DNA of 64,000 nt from positions 62,001 to 126,000 of the forward strand of contig NZ_JAHKRO010000008.1 in assembly GCF_019396325.1 (NCBI RefSeq), in the 5' to 3' direction. The position numbers and the translations under genes were made by a program. Shown here one piece after another: positions 34,474-44,189 of this stretch (position 1 is its first letter; every line of letters begins with the position of its first letter). The notes under the pieces are model-generated. The model ran no database searches and was not told where the DNA came from. It saw only the letters and a list, made by a program, of their open reading frames with translations. This stretch comes from Nonomuraea ceibae. GTDB taxonomy: Bacteria; Actinomycetota; Actinomycetes; Streptosporangiales; Streptosporangiaceae.

Positions 34474-35378
34474 GCGGCAAGCCGTCTTTCACCGATCGAG
34501 TCGTGGCCGCGGGGTTCGCGGCGGGCTGGACCGTGGTCCCGCTGCTGCCCGAGCGGCCCACGGCGGCGGTGTTCCGGTTCCTGGCGGACCGGGTGTGGGC
34601 CAGGGGCGGCCGGTCGGTGCGCCGGCTGGAGTCCAACCTGGCCAGGGTGACCGGGCTCGCGCCCGGCAGCGCGGAGCTGCGGGAGCTGACCCGGGCCGGG
34701 ATGCGCTCCTATTTCCGCTACTTCCACGAGATCTTCCGGCTGCCGTCGATGACGACGGAGGAGATCGTGCGGCGCAGCCACACGGTCGGCGCCGAGCACG
34801 TGCACGACACGGTGGCGGCCGGGCGCGGCGTGGTGCTGGCGCTGCCGCACATGGGCAACTGGGACCAGGCGGGCGCCTGGCTGGTGGCGGTCGGCCACCC
34901 GTTCACCACGGTCGCCGAGCGGCTGCGGCCGGAGTCGCTGTTCCGCCGTTACGTGCGCTTCCGCGAGGGCCTGGGCATGGAGGTGCTGCCGCTCACCGGC
35001 GGCGACGGCCACAACTTCGGCACGCTGGCGACCCGGGTGCGCAAGGGCGGCGTGGTGTGCCTGCCGGCCGAGCGCGACCTGACCAAGAGCGGCGTCGAGG
35101 TGGAGTTCTTCGGCGCGACGACGAAGATGCCGGCCGGGCCGCCGCTGCTGGCGGTGCAGACGGGCGCGGCGCTGCTGCCGGCGATCCTGTCGTTCGAGGG
35201 CGACGACTGGCGCATCCACATCCACGAGGAGATCCCGGTCCCGGCCGAGGGCAGCCGCAAGGAGAAGGTGGCGGCGGTGGCGCAGAGCCTGGCCGCGGTG
35301 TTCGAGAAGGGCATCGCCGAGCATCCGGAGGACTGGCACATGCTGCAGCGGCTCTGGCTGGAGGACCTGCGGCCATGA
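34470..35378 (+). CDS. patA: Phosphatidylinositol mannoside acyltransferase
   Basis: A 302-residue LpxL/HtrB-like acyltransferase. The catalytic H-x4-D is HMGNWD. The family segment RRLESNLARV and the ending EHPEDWHMLQRLWLEDL are as in Rv2611c. It acylates the mannose on PIM at the inner face of the membrane. ATG 34470 lies over the pgsA stop (ATGA) with GAGGGAG in front, and its own TGA overlaps the pimA start. Confidence 0.92.
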   Translation: MSGKPSFTDRVVAAGFAAGWTVVPLLPERPTAAVFRFLADRVWARGGRSVRRLESNLARVTGLAPGSAELRELTRAGMRSYFRYFHEIFRLPSMTTEEIVRRSHTVGAEHVHDTVAAGRGVVLALPHMGNWDQAGAWLVAVGHPFTTVAERLRPESLFRRYVRFREGLGMEVLPLTGGDGHNFGTLATRVRKGGVVCLPAERDLTKSGVEVEFFGATTKMPAGPPLLAVQTGAALLPAILSFEGDDWRIHIHEEIPVPAEGSRKEKVAAVAQSLAAVFEKGIAEHPEDWHMLQRLWLEDLRP

Positions 35379-36505
35379 GGGTCGGGATCGTGTGCCCGTA
35401 TTCGTGGGACGTGCCCGGCGGGGTCAAGCAGCACGTCGACGACCTGGCGCAGGCGCTGATGGCGCAGGGGCACGAGGTGTCGGTGATCGCGCCGGCCAGT
35501 GACGACGACGAGCTCCCGCCGTACGTGACGGGCGCGGGCCGGGCGGTGCCCGTGCCCTACAACGGGTCGGTGGCGCGGATGTCGTTCGGGTTCATCTCGG
35601 CGGCGCGGGTGCGGCGCTGGGTGCGCACCGGCGGCTTCGACGTGCTGCACATCCACGAGCCGCTGATCCCCAGCCTGGGCGTGCTGGCCTGCTGGGCGGC
35701 CAGGGGGCCGATCGTGGCGACGTTCCACGCCTCCTTCACCCGCTCGCGGGCGATCGCGGTGGCCGAGCCGCTGCTGCGCAGCGCGCTGGAGAAGCTGAGC
35801 GGGCGCATCGCGGTCTCCGACGCGGCCCGCAAGAGCCTGGTGGAGCAGTTCGGCGGCGACACGGTGCTGATCCCCAACGGGGTGACCGTCGGCCGCTACA
35901 CCGAGGCGGAGCCGCTCGACGGGTGGGGGCCCGACGGGGCGACGATCGGGTTCCTGGGGCGGATGGACGAGGAGCGCAAGGGGCTGCCGATCCTGCTGGA
36001 GGCGTTCAAGCTGCTGGCGGCCGAGCGGCCGGAGCTGAAGCTGCTGATCGCCGGGCCGGGCGACGCCAAGGACGTCTACGACAAGGTGCCGAAGGCGTTC
36101 CGCGACCGGGTGACGGTGCTGGGCATGGTGAGCGAGGCCGACAAGATCCGCGCCTACCATTCGGTCGACGTGTTCTGCGCGCCCAACACGCGCGGGGAGA
36201 GCTTCGGGATCGTGCTGGCCGAGGCGATGGCCTCCGGGGCGACGGTGCTGGCCAGCGACATCCCGGCGTTCCGGCGGGTGCTGGGCGAGGGGCAGGCGGG
36301 CGCGCTGTTCGCCAACGGCGACGCGGCCTCGCTCGCGCGGGAGGCGGCCGCGCTGCTCGACGCGCCGGAGCGGCGGGCCAAGCTGGCGGAGGAGGCGCTG
36401 GTCGCGGTCATGAAGTACGACTGGTCGACGGTGGCGCGTGACGTGGTGCGGGTGTACGAGACGGTGACGGCCGGCGGGGCGGGCCGGGTGGAGGAAGACC
36501 TGTGA
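35375..36505 (+). CDS. pimA: Phosphatidylinositol alpha-mannosyltransferase
   Basis: A 376-residue GT4 glycosyltransferase of GT-B fold, adding the first mannose from GDP-mannose to phosphatidylinositol. MRVGIVCPYSWDVPGGVKQHV is the typical PimA start with the GGV phosphate loop. FLGRMDEERKGLPILLEAF and the E-x7-E motif ESFGIVLAEAMASG follow. It is in the conserved order pgsA-patA-pimA, with overlap at both ends. Confidence 0.95.
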   Translation: MRVGIVCPYSWDVPGGVKQHVDDLAQALMAQGHEVSVIAPASDDDELPPYVTGAGRAVPVPYNGSVARMSFGFISAARVRRWVRTGGFDVLHIHEPLIPSLGVLACWAARGPIVATFHASFTRSRAIAVAEPLLRSALEKLSGRIAVSDAARKSLVEQFGGDTVLIPNGVTVGRYTEAEPLDGWGPDGATIGFLGRMDEERKGLPILLEAFKLLAAERPELKLLIAGPGDAKDVYDKVPKAFRDRVTVLGMVSEADKIRAYHSVDVFCAPNTRGESFGIVLAEAMASGATVLASDIPAFRRVLGEGQAGALFANGDAASLAREAAALLDAPERRAKLAEEALVAVMKYDWSTVARDVVRVYETVTAGGAGRVEEDL

Positions 36506-37044
36506 CATCCACCATGATCGTGCTGATCGTGGGCATCGTCGTGGTGCTCACGGCGGTCTACATCTCCTGGCGGGCGGGCCGCCTGGACCGGCTGCACATC
36601 CGGCTGGAGCTGGCCCGCGAGGCGCTGGAGGCGGCGCTGACGCGGCGGCGGGCGGTGGTGCTGGAGCTGGCCGGCTCGCGGCTGCTCGACCCGGCGACGT
36701 CGCTGGTGCTGGCGGCGGCGGCGCACGAGGCCAGGACGGCCGGGCCGGAGGAGCGCGAGCACGCCGAGAGCGACCTGTCGCGGGCGCTGCGGGCGGCGGT
36801 CGACCAGGAGCGCTTCCGGGAGAAGCTGGCCGAGGCTCCCGGCGGCGAGGACCTGCTGGAGGAGCTCGACGCGGCCGTGGCCAAGGTCGTCTACTCACGC
36901 CGCTTCTACAACAACGCGGTCGGGGTGACGCGCACGGCGCAGCGCCGCTGGCTGGCGCGCACGCTGCGCCTGGCAGGGCACACCGAGTACCCCGACTTCT
37001 TCGAGATCGACGACGATCCGCCGGCAGCCATGGCAACTGAATGA
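36502..37044 (+). CDS. Membrane-anchored coiled-coil protein of the PIM operon
   Basis: A 180-residue protein with an N-terminal helix (MIVLIVGIVVVLTAVYISW) and a charged helical body with LemA-like look (RRRAVVLELAGSRLL, YSRRFYNNAVGVTR). Actinobacteria keep this gene after pimA, but no activity is known. GTG 36502 shares bases with the pimA TGA. It may help localise the PIM enzymes; that is conjecture. Confidence 0.75.
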   Translation: MTSTMIVLIVGIVVVLTAVYISWRAGRLDRLHIRLELAREALEAALTRRRAVVLELAGSRLLDPATSLVLAAAAHEARTAGPEEREHAESDLSRALRAAVDQERFREKLAEAPGGEDLLEELDAAVAKVVYSRRFYNNAVGVTRTAQRRWLARTLRLAGHTEYPDFFEIDDDPPAAMATE

Positions 37045-37106
37045 CCCGATTTTGGGTAGACCGGTAAGCTTCCTTCCGTTTCAGGCAAGAGCGGAGGAGA
37101 TTTCAG

Positions 37107-38126
37107 GTGCGGCTACCCCGGATGATCACGGTGACGCTGGCCGGAGCGGCCGTCCTTCTCCCGCTGGCGGCCTGCTCGTCGGAGGAGCCCGCGCCCGGAA
37201 ACGTGCCGCAGGCCGCCACGTCGCAGGCGCCGGTCGAGGAGCCGACGCCGGAGAACCTGCACCCGTTCACGGGCCTGCCGATGACGGGCGGGGCCAAGCC
37301 GGTGGTCGCCGTCAAGATCGAGAACACCGCCGCGGGCAAGCCGCAGATGGGGCTCAAGAGCGCGGACATCGTCTACATCGAGCAGGTCGAGGCGGGCCTG
37401 ACGCGGCTCATGGCGATCTTCTCGTCGAAGATCCCGGCCAAGGTCGGCCCGGTCCGCAGCGCCCGCATCTCCGACCTGCACATCGCGCCCATGTTCGGCA
37501 AGCCCGCGTTCTCCTACTCGGGCGCGCAGACCAAGATGCTGCCGTTCATCGCCGAGGCGTCGCTGTTCGACGTCTCCGACAGCCGGGTGCCCGGCGCGTA
37601 CTTCCGCCAGCCCGGCCGCTTCGCCCCCTACAACCTGTTCGCCCACACCAAGAAGCTGCTGGCCGCCGCGCCGAAGGCGAGCAAGGCCAAGGACGTCGGC
37701 TTCACCTTCGGCGACCCGCCCGCCGAGGGCGGCGTCGAGCGCAAGTCCTACACGGTCAGGTGGCCCGCGGCCCGCTTCACCTTCGCCTGGTCGGAGGCCA
37801 AGAAGCAGTGGCTGATCTGGCAGGACGGCAAGAAGGACATGGCGGCCGAGGGCGGCCAGCTCGGCGCCCCGACGATCGTCATCCAGTACACCAAGACCGA
37901 GCGCTCGCAGTTCCACGACAGCAACCAGAGCTACACGCCGCTGGTGCACACCACCGGCAAGGGCTCGGCGATCGTGCTGCGGGACGGCAAGGCGTACAAG
38001 GCGAAGTGGGAGCGGGAATCGGAGGACGGCGGCACGACGTTCACCACTCAGAGCGGCGAGTCGATGAACTTCGCGCCCGGGCAGGTCTGGGTGGCGCTCG
38101 CCAGCCGCAAGCCTGTGACTCCTTGA
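37107..38126 (+). CDS. DUF3048 (YerB-like) lipoprotein
   Basis: A 339-residue lipoprotein: signal peptide with lipobox LAAC (Cys23), then a Pro/Glu-rich spacer, then the DUF3048 core with PVVAVKIENTAAGKPQ and GPVRSARISDLHIAPMF, and the C-terminal region around LVHTTGKGSAIVLRDGKAYKA. It acts outside the membrane. Family function is not established. GCGGAGGAG precedes GTG 37107. Confidence 0.9.
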   Translation: MRLPRMITVTLAGAAVLLPLAACSSEEPAPGNVPQAATSQAPVEEPTPENLHPFTGLPMTGGAKPVVAVKIENTAAGKPQMGLKSADIVYIEQVEAGLTRLMAIFSSKIPAKVGPVRSARISDLHIAPMFGKPAFSYSGAQTKMLPFIAEASLFDVSDSRVPGAYFRQPGRFAPYNLFAHTKKLLAAAPKASKAKDVGFTFGDPPAEGGVERKSYTVRWPAARFTFAWSEAKKQWLIWQDGKKDMAAEGGQLGAPTIVIQYTKTERSQFHDSNQSYTPLVHTTGKGSAIVLRDGKAYKAKWERESEDGGTTFTTQSGESMNFAPGQVWVALASRKPVTP

Positions 38127-38136
38127 CGTACAAAAC

Positions 38137-38170
38137 TCCCCGCCGAAGCTGACATCGTGGCAGGCGGGGA
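38137..38170 (+). terminator. Terminator-like hairpin after the DUF3048 gene
   Basis: TCCCCGCC (38137-38144) and GGCGGGGA (38163-38170) form a perfect 8-bp stem over an 18-base loop, 10 bp after the stop codon. It could also shape the pdxS leader, which begins about 70 bp later. Confidence 0.55.
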
Positions 38171-38240
38171 AGTGCCACATCAGGACCTACCATGGGTTTG
38201 ATAACTTACCGTTGCCCCCCAGAGCCTCGTGAGGATGACC

Positions 38241-39161
38241 GTGTCCAGCAGCACGCCCGAAGCCCAGAAGACCGCCGGCCCCGAGACCGGCACCGCCCGT
38301 GTGAAGCGCGGCATGGCCGAGATGCTCAAGGGCGGCGTCATCATGGACGTCGTCACCCCTGAGCAGGCCAAGATCGCCGAGGACGCCGGAGCGGTCGCCG
38401 TCATGGCCCTGGAGCGGGTGCCCGCCGACATCCGCGCGCAGGGTGGCGTCTCGCGGATGAGCGACCCCGACATGATCGACGGCATCATCGCCGCCGTGTC
38501 GATCCCCGTCATGGCCAAGGCCCGCATCGGCCACTTCGTCGAGGCCCGCGTGCTCCAGGCGCTGGGCGTCGACTACGTCGACGAGTCCGAGGTGCTCACC
38601 CCGGCCGACTACGCCAACCACATCGACAAGTGGCAGTTCACCGTGCCGTTCGTGTGCGGCGCGACCAACCTGGGCGAGGCGCTGCGCCGCATCACCGAGG
38701 GCGCGGCCATGATCCGCTCCAAGGGCGAGGCCGGCACCGGCGACGTGTCCAACGCCGTCACCCACATGCGCACGATCCGCGCCGAGATCAAGCGGCTGAC
38801 CTCGCTGCCCGAGGACGAGCTGTACGTGGCGGCCAAGGAGCTGCAGGCCCCGTACGAGCTGGTCGCCGAGGTGGCCAGGACGGGCAAGCTGCCGGTCGTG
38901 CTGTTCACCGCGGGCGGCATCGCCACCCCGGCCGACGCCGCGATGATGATGCAGCTCGGCGCCGAGGGCGTGTTCGTCGGCTCGGGCATCTTCAAGTCGG
39001 GCGACCCGGCAAAGCGCGCCGCGGCGATCGTCAAGGCGACCACCTTCTACGACGACCCGGACGTCATCGCCAAGGTGTCGCGCGGTCTGGGCGAGGCCAT
39101 GGTCGGCATCAACGTGGACGAGATCCCGCAGCCGCACCGGCTCGCCGAGCGCGGCTGGTAA
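38241..39161 (+). CDS. pdxS: Pyridoxal 5'-phosphate synthase lyase subunit PdxS
   Basis: A 306-residue (beta/alpha)8 protein that condenses ribose 5-phosphate, glyceraldehyde 3-phosphate and ammonia into [52 protein letters not shown] (lysine near the active site) and [10 protein letters not shown] (phosphate loop) are all present. GTG 38241 has GAGG at 38231; in-frame ATG 38235 and GTG 38229 are alternatives. Its glutaminase partner pdxT is 3.6 kb downstream, beyond three unrelated genes. Confidence 0.96.
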   Translation: MSSSTPEAQKTAGPETGTARVKRGMAEMLKGGVIMDVVTPEQAKIAEDAGAVAVMALERVPADIRAQGGVSRMSDPDMIDGIIAAVSIPVMAKARIGHFVEARVLQALGVDYVDESEVLTPADYANHIDKWQFTVPFVCGATNLGEALRRITEGAAMIRSKGEAGTGDVSNAVTHMRTIRAEIKRLTSLPEDELYVAAKELQAPYELVAEVARTGKLPVVLFTAGGIATPADAAMMMQLGAEGVFVGSGIFKSGDPAKRAAAIVKATTFYDDPDVIAKVSRGLGEAMVGINVDEIPQPHRLAERGW

Positions 39162-39174
39162 GGCGAAAACTTCC

Positions 39175-39211
39175 GTAAAAGGCGGCATCCGCGAAGGATG
39201 TCGCCTTTTAC
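39175..39211 (+). terminator. Rho-independent terminator of pdxS
   Basis: GTAAAAGGCG pairs with CGCCTTTTAC and ATCC with GGAT around a GCGAA loop, making one of the clearest terminators in the window, with a T-run inside the 3' arm. Confidence 0.9.
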
Positions 39212-39294
39212 GTGTCGCATGGCGTTCACTCATGAGTCATGATCCTGAGTCAGGCTACGCTCGTCCCCGGCCTTGATCGTCTCAAGGAGCAGCC

Positions 39295-40998
39295 ATGCCC
39301 GAGCTCAACCGACGGCACTTCCTCGTCACCGGACTGGCGGCGGGCGCCGCGGCGGCCGTTCCCGCCGGCCCCGCCCACGCCCACGCCCACGCCCAGGCCG
39401 ATCCCGTGCCCGACCCCGCCGCCGAGTCCGCCCAGTCCCTCGCCTCCCGCGGCCTGCGCACCGACCCCTTCACGCTCGGCGTCGCCTCGGGCGACCCCGA
39501 CCACGACGGCTTCGTGCTGTGGACCCGGCTCGCCCAGGAGCCGCTGGCCGAGGACGGCATGGGCGGCATGCCGAACCGCCCCTTCCCGGTGCTGTGGCAG
39601 GTGTACGCCGACGAGCGCTGCCGCCGCCTCGTGCGCGCCGGCGTGGCCGTGGCCGCGCCCGAATGGGGGCACAGCGTGCACGTCGAGGTGGGCCACCTCA
39701 GCTCCGGCCGCGAATACTGGTACCGCTTCCGCGTCGGCCCGTACGTCTCGCCCGTCGGCCGGGCGCTGACCGCGCCGCACCCGCTGTCGTACGGCGGCGC
39801 GCTCACGATGGCGTTCGCCTCCTGCGCCCAGTACGAGCACGGCTACTTCACCTCCTACCGCCGCATGGCCGAGGACCGCCCCGACATCGTCCTGCACCTG
39901 GGCGACTACCAGTACGAGTACAAGCGGGAGACGTACAACAGCCCCGGCGGCAACGTGCGCCACCACGAGGGCCCCGAGACCGAGACGCTGGCCGGCTACC
40001 GGCAGCGGCACGCCCAGTACAAGGCCGACCCCGACCTGCAGGCCGCGCACGCCGCCTCGCCGTGGCTGGTCGTGTGGGACGACCACGAGCTGGACAACAA
40101 CTGGGCCGACGAGGTGCCGGAGAAGCCGGAGATCCCGCAGCCGGGCTTCCTGTCCCGGCGCGAGGCCGCCTTCCGCGCCTACTACGAGAACATGCCGCTG
40201 CGCCGCAGGTCCGTGCCGCGCGGCATCGACATGCAGCTCTACCGGCGCGTCCGGTGGGGCCGGATGGCCACCTTCCACATGCTCGACACCCGCCAGTACC
40301 GCGACGACCAGGGCTGCGGCGACGGCTACCGCGACTGCCCGGCCGCCGTCGACCCGGCCCGCTCGATCACCGGGGCCGAGCAGGAGGCGTGGCTGCTCGA
40401 CGGCTTCCGCCACTCGCGCGCCCAGTGGGACATCCTCGGCCAGCAGGTGTTCTTCGCCCAGCGTGACAACAACGCCGGACCCGCCAAGATCACCAGCCAG
40501 GACGCCTGGGACGGCTACGTGGCCTCGCGCCGGCGCATCACCCAGGGCTGGATCGACGCCGGGGTGCGCAACCCGGTGGTGCTGACCGGCGACGTGCACG
40601 CGCACTGGGCCAGCGACCTCAAGCTCGACTACGACGACCCGACCGGCCCGTCGGTCGGCTCCGAGCTGGTGGCCAGCTCGATCTCCACGGGCGGCGACGG
40701 CGCCGACTCCGACCCGGCGGCGCACCCGTTCCTGAAGATCAACCCGCACCTGAAGTTCTACAACAACCAGCGCGGCTACGTGCTGACGCGCATCGAGCGC
40801 GACCTGCTCACCGCCGACTTCAAGGTGCTCCCGCAGGTGCGCGAGGCCGGCGCGGAGGCGTACACGCGGGCCACGTACGTGGTCGAGGACCGGGTGCCCG
40901 GCGTGCAGCAGACCTACCTGCGCCCGCTCGACCCGGCGCTGCGCAGCCGCACGATGACCGCCGAGGAGACGGTCCGCCTGGAGACCGAACGCCCGTAA
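39295..40998 (+). CDS. phoD: Tat-exported alkaline phosphatase D
   Basis: A 567-residue secreted phosphodiesterase/phosphatase. The Tat signal is NRRHFLVTGLAAGAAAA followed by a His/Ala run. A PhoD N-terminal domain (about 60-160) precedes the metallophosphatase core with LHLGDYQYEY, VWDDHELDNNW and LTGDVHAHWASD, which bind Fe/Ca. It releases phosphate outside the cell, so phosphate-starvation control is expected, although I see no clear PHO box. It lies between pdxS and pdxT. Confidence 0.93.
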   Translation: MPELNRRHFLVTGLAAGAAAAVPAGPAHAHAHAQADPVPDPAAESAQSLASRGLRTDPFTLGVASGDPDHDGFVLWTRLAQEPLAEDGMGGMPNRPFPVLWQVYADERCRRLVRAGVAVAAPEWGHSVHVEVGHLSSGREYWYRFRVGPYVSPVGRALTAPHPLSYGGALTMAFASCAQYEHGYFTSYRRMAEDRPDIVLHLGDYQYEYKRETYNSPGGNVRHHEGPETETLAGYRQRHAQYKADPDLQAAHAASPWLVVWDDHELDNNWADEVPEKPEIPQPGFLSRREAAFRAYYENMPLRRRSVPRGIDMQLYRRVRWGRMATFHMLDTRQYRDDQGCGDGYRDCPAAVDPARSITGAEQEAWLLDGFRHSRAQWDILGQQVFFAQRDNNAGPAKITSQDAWDGYVASRRRITQGWIDAGVRNPVVLTGDVHAHWASDLKLDYDDPTGPSVGSELVASSISTGGDGADSDPAAHPFLKINPHLKFYNNQRGYVLTRIERDLLTADFKVLPQVREAGAEAYTRATYVVEDRVPGVQQTYLRPLDPALRSRTMTAEETVRLETERP

Positions 40999-41002
40999 GG
41001 AG

Positions 41003-41030
41003 AAGAAGGCGGCCTCCGTGCCGCCTTCTT
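41003..41030 (+). terminator. Rho-independent terminator of phoD
   Basis: AAGAAGGCGGC and GCCGCCTTCTT form a perfect 11-bp stem with a 6-base loop followed by TTCG-TTTG. Confidence 0.9.
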
Positions 41031-41034
41031 TCGT

Positions 41035-41073
41035 TTGTAATACTTAGCTTGGCTAACTTAGACTGGCTAAGTA
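41035..41073 (+). promoter_or_regulatory. Leaderless promoter and overlapping MarR-type operator
   Basis: TTGTAA (41035-41040) and TAGACT (41059-41064), 18 bp apart, form a good promoter with a start point near ATG 41073. The perfect inverted repeat TACTTAGC (41041-41048) / GCTAAGTA (41066-41073) spans it, with inner TGGCTAA repeats at 41050 and 41064. A repressor bound here would cover the whole core promoter, so autoregulation of the marR-MFS operon is likely. Confidence 0.7.
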
Positions 41074-41501
41074 TGAAGGACGCCGAACTCGCGCTCGCCG
41101 AACAGGTCTCCACCGTGCTGCGCCACCTGGTGCTGCTCCTGCGGCGCAGCGCCGCGGGCCAGCCGGTCACCAGCCAGCAGTACGCCGTGCTCGGCTCGCT
41201 GGAGCCCGGCCCGCGCCGCATGACGGAGCTGGCCGAGGAGCACGCCGTGCAGCTGCCGACCATGAGCGTGCAGATCAACCGGCTGGAGGAGGCCGGTCTC
41301 GTGGCGCGGGGCGCCGACCCGGCCGACGCCCGCGTCAGGACCGTCGAGCTCACCGGCGAGGGCCGCGAGCGCCTGCTCGCCGTGCGCCGCGCCAGGATCG
41401 CCGCCATCGCGGAGGAGCTGGCCGGGCTCACCGGCGACGAACGCGACACGCTCGCCGCCGCCCTCCCGGTGCTCGCGAAGTTCGGCAGGAAAAATCGGTA
41501 A
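41073..41501 (+). CDS. MarR-family regulator of the adjacent MFS exporter
   Basis: A 142-residue MarR protein: MTELAEEHAVQLPTMSVQIN is the helix-turn-helix and GADPADARVRTVELTGEGR the wing with D-x-R. The leaderless ATG 41073 is the last base set of the operator. It is followed after 10 bp by an MFS transporter, the common arrangement for a drug- or toxin-responsive efflux unit. The inducing compound is unknown. Confidence 0.9.
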   Translation: MKDAELALAEQVSTVLRHLVLLLRRSAAGQPVTSQQYAVLGSLEPGPRRMTELAEEHAVQLPTMSVQINRLEEAGLVARGADPADARVRTVELTGEGRERLLAVRRARIAAIAEELAGLTGDERDTLAAALPVLAKFGRKNR

Positions 41502-41511
41502 GGAGCATCAT

Positions 41512-42687
41512 TTGTCCGGCGGAATCCTCCGCCAGCCGATGTCCGTGTGGGCCACCGCGTTCGCCGCGGTCGTCGCCTTCATGGGCATCGGGCTGGTCGA
41601 CCCCATCCTGCCCGCCATCGCCCAGGGCCTCGACGCCACCCCGAGCCAGGTGTCGCTGCTGTTCACCAGCTACTTCCTGGTGACCGCCGTCGCCATGCTC
41701 GTCACCGGCTGGGTCTCCAGCCGCATCGGCGGCAAGCGCACGCTGCTGGCCGGCCTCACCCTCGTCGTCGTGTTCGCCGCCCTGGCCGGCACCTCCGGCA
41801 GCGTCGCCGAGCTCGTCGGCTTCCGCGCCGGCTGGGGCCTGGGCAACGCCCTGTTCGTCGCCACCGCCCTGGCCGTCATCGTCGGCGCCGCCACCGGCGG
41901 CGCCGAATCGGCCGTCATCCTGTACGAGGCCGCGCTCGGCCTGGGCATCTCCCTCGGCCCGCTGGCCGGGGCGCTGCTCGGCGACTGGAACTGGCGCGCC
42001 CCCTTCTTCGGCACCGCCACCCTCATGGCCGCCGGGTTCCTGCTCATCCTCACCCTGCTCAAGGCCACCCCGCCGCCCGCCACCAGGACCCGGCTGAGCG
42101 CCCCGCTGCGCGCCCTCGCCCACGGCGGCCTGTCCACCACCGCCTTCACCGCGCTGTTCTACAACTTCGCCTTCTTCACCGTGCTCGCCTTCACCCCGTT
42201 CATCCTCGGCATGAGCCCGTACGGCATCGGCGCCGTCTTCTTCGGCTGGGGCGTCTGCGTCGCCCTCGCCTCGGTGCTCGGCGCACCCGCGCTGCGCCGC
42301 CGCCTCGGCCCGGTCGGCGTGCTCCACCTGGCGCTCGCGCTGCTGGCCGTGGGCCAGATCGGCATCGCCGTCACCGCCTCGGCCGGGCAGCACGCCGGAA
42401 TCGTCGCCTTCACCGTGCTGACCGGCGTCCCGATCGGGCTCTGCAACACCGTCTTCACCGAATCGGCCATGGAGGTCTCCGACGCGCCCCGGCCCGTCGC
42501 CTCCGCCGGCTACAACTTCGTCCGCTGGATGGGCGGCGCCCTGGCCCCGTACCTCGCCACCAAGCTCGGCGAGGACCTCGGCACGCCCGTCCCGTACCTG
42601 CTCGGCGCGCTGTGCTGCGGCGTGGGCATGGCCGTGCTGTTCACCCGCAGGCACCACCTCGGCGCGCTCGCCCCCGCCGTCGTGTAG
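41512..42687 (+). CDS. MFS efflux transporter
   Basis: A 391-residue major facilitator with 12 predicted helices, with [12 protein letters not shown] in the first helix loop, the motif A loop [14 protein letters not shown] and [20 protein letters not shown] in the middle, matching the DHA1 drug-export subfamily. It starts at TTG 41512 behind AGGAG and is in an operon with the marR-type gene. It would export an antibiotic or toxic metabolite by proton antiport. Confidence 0.88.
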   Translation: MSGGILRQPMSVWATAFAAVVAFMGIGLVDPILPAIAQGLDATPSQVSLLFTSYFLVTAVAMLVTGWVSSRIGGKRTLLAGLTLVVVFAALAGTSGSVAELVGFRAGWGLGNALFVATALAVIVGAATGGAESAVILYEAALGLGISLGPLAGALLGDWNWRAPFFGTATLMAAGFLLILTLLKATPPPATRTRLSAPLRALAHGGLSTTAFTALFYNFAFFTVLAFTPFILGMSPYGIGAVFFGWGVCVALASVLGAPALRRRLGPVGVLHLALALLAVGQIGIAVTASAGQHAGIVAFTVLTGVPIGLCNTVFTESAMEVSDAPRPVASAGYNFVRWMGGALAPYLATKLGEDLGTPVPYLLGALCCGVGMAVLFTRRHHLGALAPAVV

Positions 42688-42748
42688 GAAGATGTCCGGG
42701 GCCCGTGACGTTGAAAGCGGTGTCGGCTCATCAGGCGGAAGGAAGAAC

Positions 42749-43336
42749 GTGCCCTCGATCGGTGTACTCGCCCTGCAAGGAGACGTGCGCGAGCACGTGC
42801 GCATGCTCCGGGAAGCGGGCGCGACGGCCACAACCGTGCGCCGGCCCGCCGAGCTCGACGCCGTCGACGCGCTCGTCATCCCCGGCGGCGAGTCGACCAC
42901 CATCTGGAAGCTCGCCGACACCTTCGACCTGCTCGAACCCCTGCGCCTGCGGATCAAGTCCGGCATGCCCGCCTACGGCTCCTGCGCCGGCATGATCATG
43001 CTGGCCGACCGCATCGAGGACGGCATCGCCGGTCAGCAGACGTTCGGCGGCATCGACATGGTCGTGCGCCGCAACGCCTTCGGCCGCCAGGTCGACTCCT
43101 TCGAGGCCGATCTCGACTTCGCGGGCGAGCCCGTGCACGCCATCTTCATCCGCGCGCCGTGGGTCGAATCCGTCGGATCGGGCGTCACAGTGCTGGGCAG
43201 GGCCGAGCCTGGGGATAGGATCGTCGCGGTCCGGCAAGGATCGCTGCTCGCGACCTCGTTCCACCCGGAGCTCACGGGTGACACGCGCGTGCACCGGTAT
43301 TTCGTAGACATGGTTGTATCGACAGTGAGGGACTAG
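42749..43336 (+). CDS. pdxT: Pyridoxal 5'-phosphate synthase glutaminase subunit PdxT
   Basis: A 195-residue class I glutamine amidotransferase. It opens [14 protein letters not shown], has the oxyanion motif GGESTTIWK, the nucleophile Cys in [10 protein letters not shown], and His/Glu in SFHPELTGD. It supplies ammonia to PdxS. GTG 42749 follows GGAAGGAA. The yebC gene starts 6 bp later, so the two are co-transcribed as in other actinobacteria. Confidence 0.96.
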   Translation: MPSIGVLALQGDVREHVRMLREAGATATTVRRPAELDAVDALVIPGGESTTIWKLADTFDLLEPLRLRIKSGMPAYGSCAGMIMLADRIEDGIAGQQTFGGIDMVVRRNAFGRQVDSFEADLDFAGEPVHAIFIRAPWVESVGSGVTVLGRAEPGDRIVAVRQGSLLATSFHPELTGDTRVHRYFVDMVVSTVRD

Positions 43337-43342
43337 TAGCCG

Positions 43343-44095
43343 ATGTCCGGCCACTCCAAATGGGCGACGACGAAGCACAAGAAGGCCGCACTCGACGCCA
43401 AGCGCGGCAAGCTGTTCGCCAAGCTCATCAAGAACATCGAGGTGGCGGCCAGGACCGGCGGCCCTGACCCGGACGCCAACCCGACGCTCTTCGACGCCAT
43501 CTTCAAGGCGAAGAAGAACTCGGTGCCCAACGACAACATCGAACGGGCCCGCAAGCGCGGCGGCGGCCTGGAGGCGGGCGGCGCCGACTGGCAGACCATC
43601 ATGTACGAGGGCTACGCGCCCGGCGGCGTCGCGGTGCTCATCGAGTGCCTCACCGACAACCGCAACCGCGCCGCCTCCGAGGTGCGCGTCGCGCTCACCC
43701 GCAACGGCGGCTCCCTGGCCGACCCCGGCTCGGTGTCCTACATGTTCAACCGCAAGGGCGTCGTGCTCGTCCCCAAGAACGGCCTCGACGAGGACACCGT
43801 CCTCATGGCCGTGCTGGAGGCGGGCGCCGAGGAGGTCAACGACCTCGGCGACTCCTTCGAGGTCGTCTCCGAGGCCGGTGACCTCGTCCCCGTACGCAAG
43901 GCGCTCCAGGAGGCCGGGATCGACTACGACTCGGCCGAGTCGAGCTTCCTGCCGACGATGAGCGTGCCCCTCGACGAGGAGGGCGCCAAGAAGGTCTTCC
44001 GCCTCATCGAGGCGCTGGAGGACAGCGACGACGTGCAGAACGTCTTCGCCAACTTCGACGTCTCCGACGAGGTCATGGAGAAGCTCGACGCCTGA
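43343..44095 (+). CDS. yebC: YebC/PmpR-family protein
   Basis: A 250-residue YebC-family protein of the usual length. It starts [20 protein letters not shown] and includes [26 protein letters not shown] and FNRKGVV. Family members act as transcription regulators or help ribosomes through proline stretches. ATG 43343 follows the pdxT stop by 6 bp, with the order pdxT-yebC-ruvC conserved in actinobacteria though here other genes intervene. Confidence 0.95.
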   Translation: MSGHSKWATTKHKKAALDAKRGKLFAKLIKNIEVAARTGGPDPDANPTLFDAIFKAKKNSVPNDNIERARKRGGGLEAGGADWQTIMYEGYAPGGVAVLIECLTDNRNRAASEVRVALTRNGGSLADPGSVSYMFNRKGVVLVPKNGLDEDTVLMAVLEAGAEEVNDLGDSFEVVSEAGDLVPVRKALQEAGIDYDSAESSFLPTMSVPLDEEGAKKVFRLIEALEDSDDVQNVFANFDVSDEVMEKLDA

Positions 44096-44100
44096 CGCGC

Positions 44101-44121
44101 GCCCCCGCCCCGCGCGGGGGC
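44101..44121 (+). terminator. Terminator after yebC
   Basis: GCCCCCGC and GCGGGGGC form an 8-bp stem directly after the yebC stop. The next gene has its own leaderless promoter, which fits a transcription end here. Confidence 0.65.
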
Positions 44122-44189
44122 CGGCGGGCGCTGTGACATTCGCCCGTCGCGTAGCCGCGCCGCCGCGAGTCGGCGTAAGGTCGGGCGTC

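Noticed and set aside
31596..35378. 1260-codon plus-strand frame
   Set aside because: Its first two thirds lie antisense to EF-G2, and only the last part (from 34470) is real, as patA.
42692..42748. Upstream in-frame start of pdxT
   Set aside because: It adds 19 residues not found in PdxT, and GTG 42749 has the better ribosome site.
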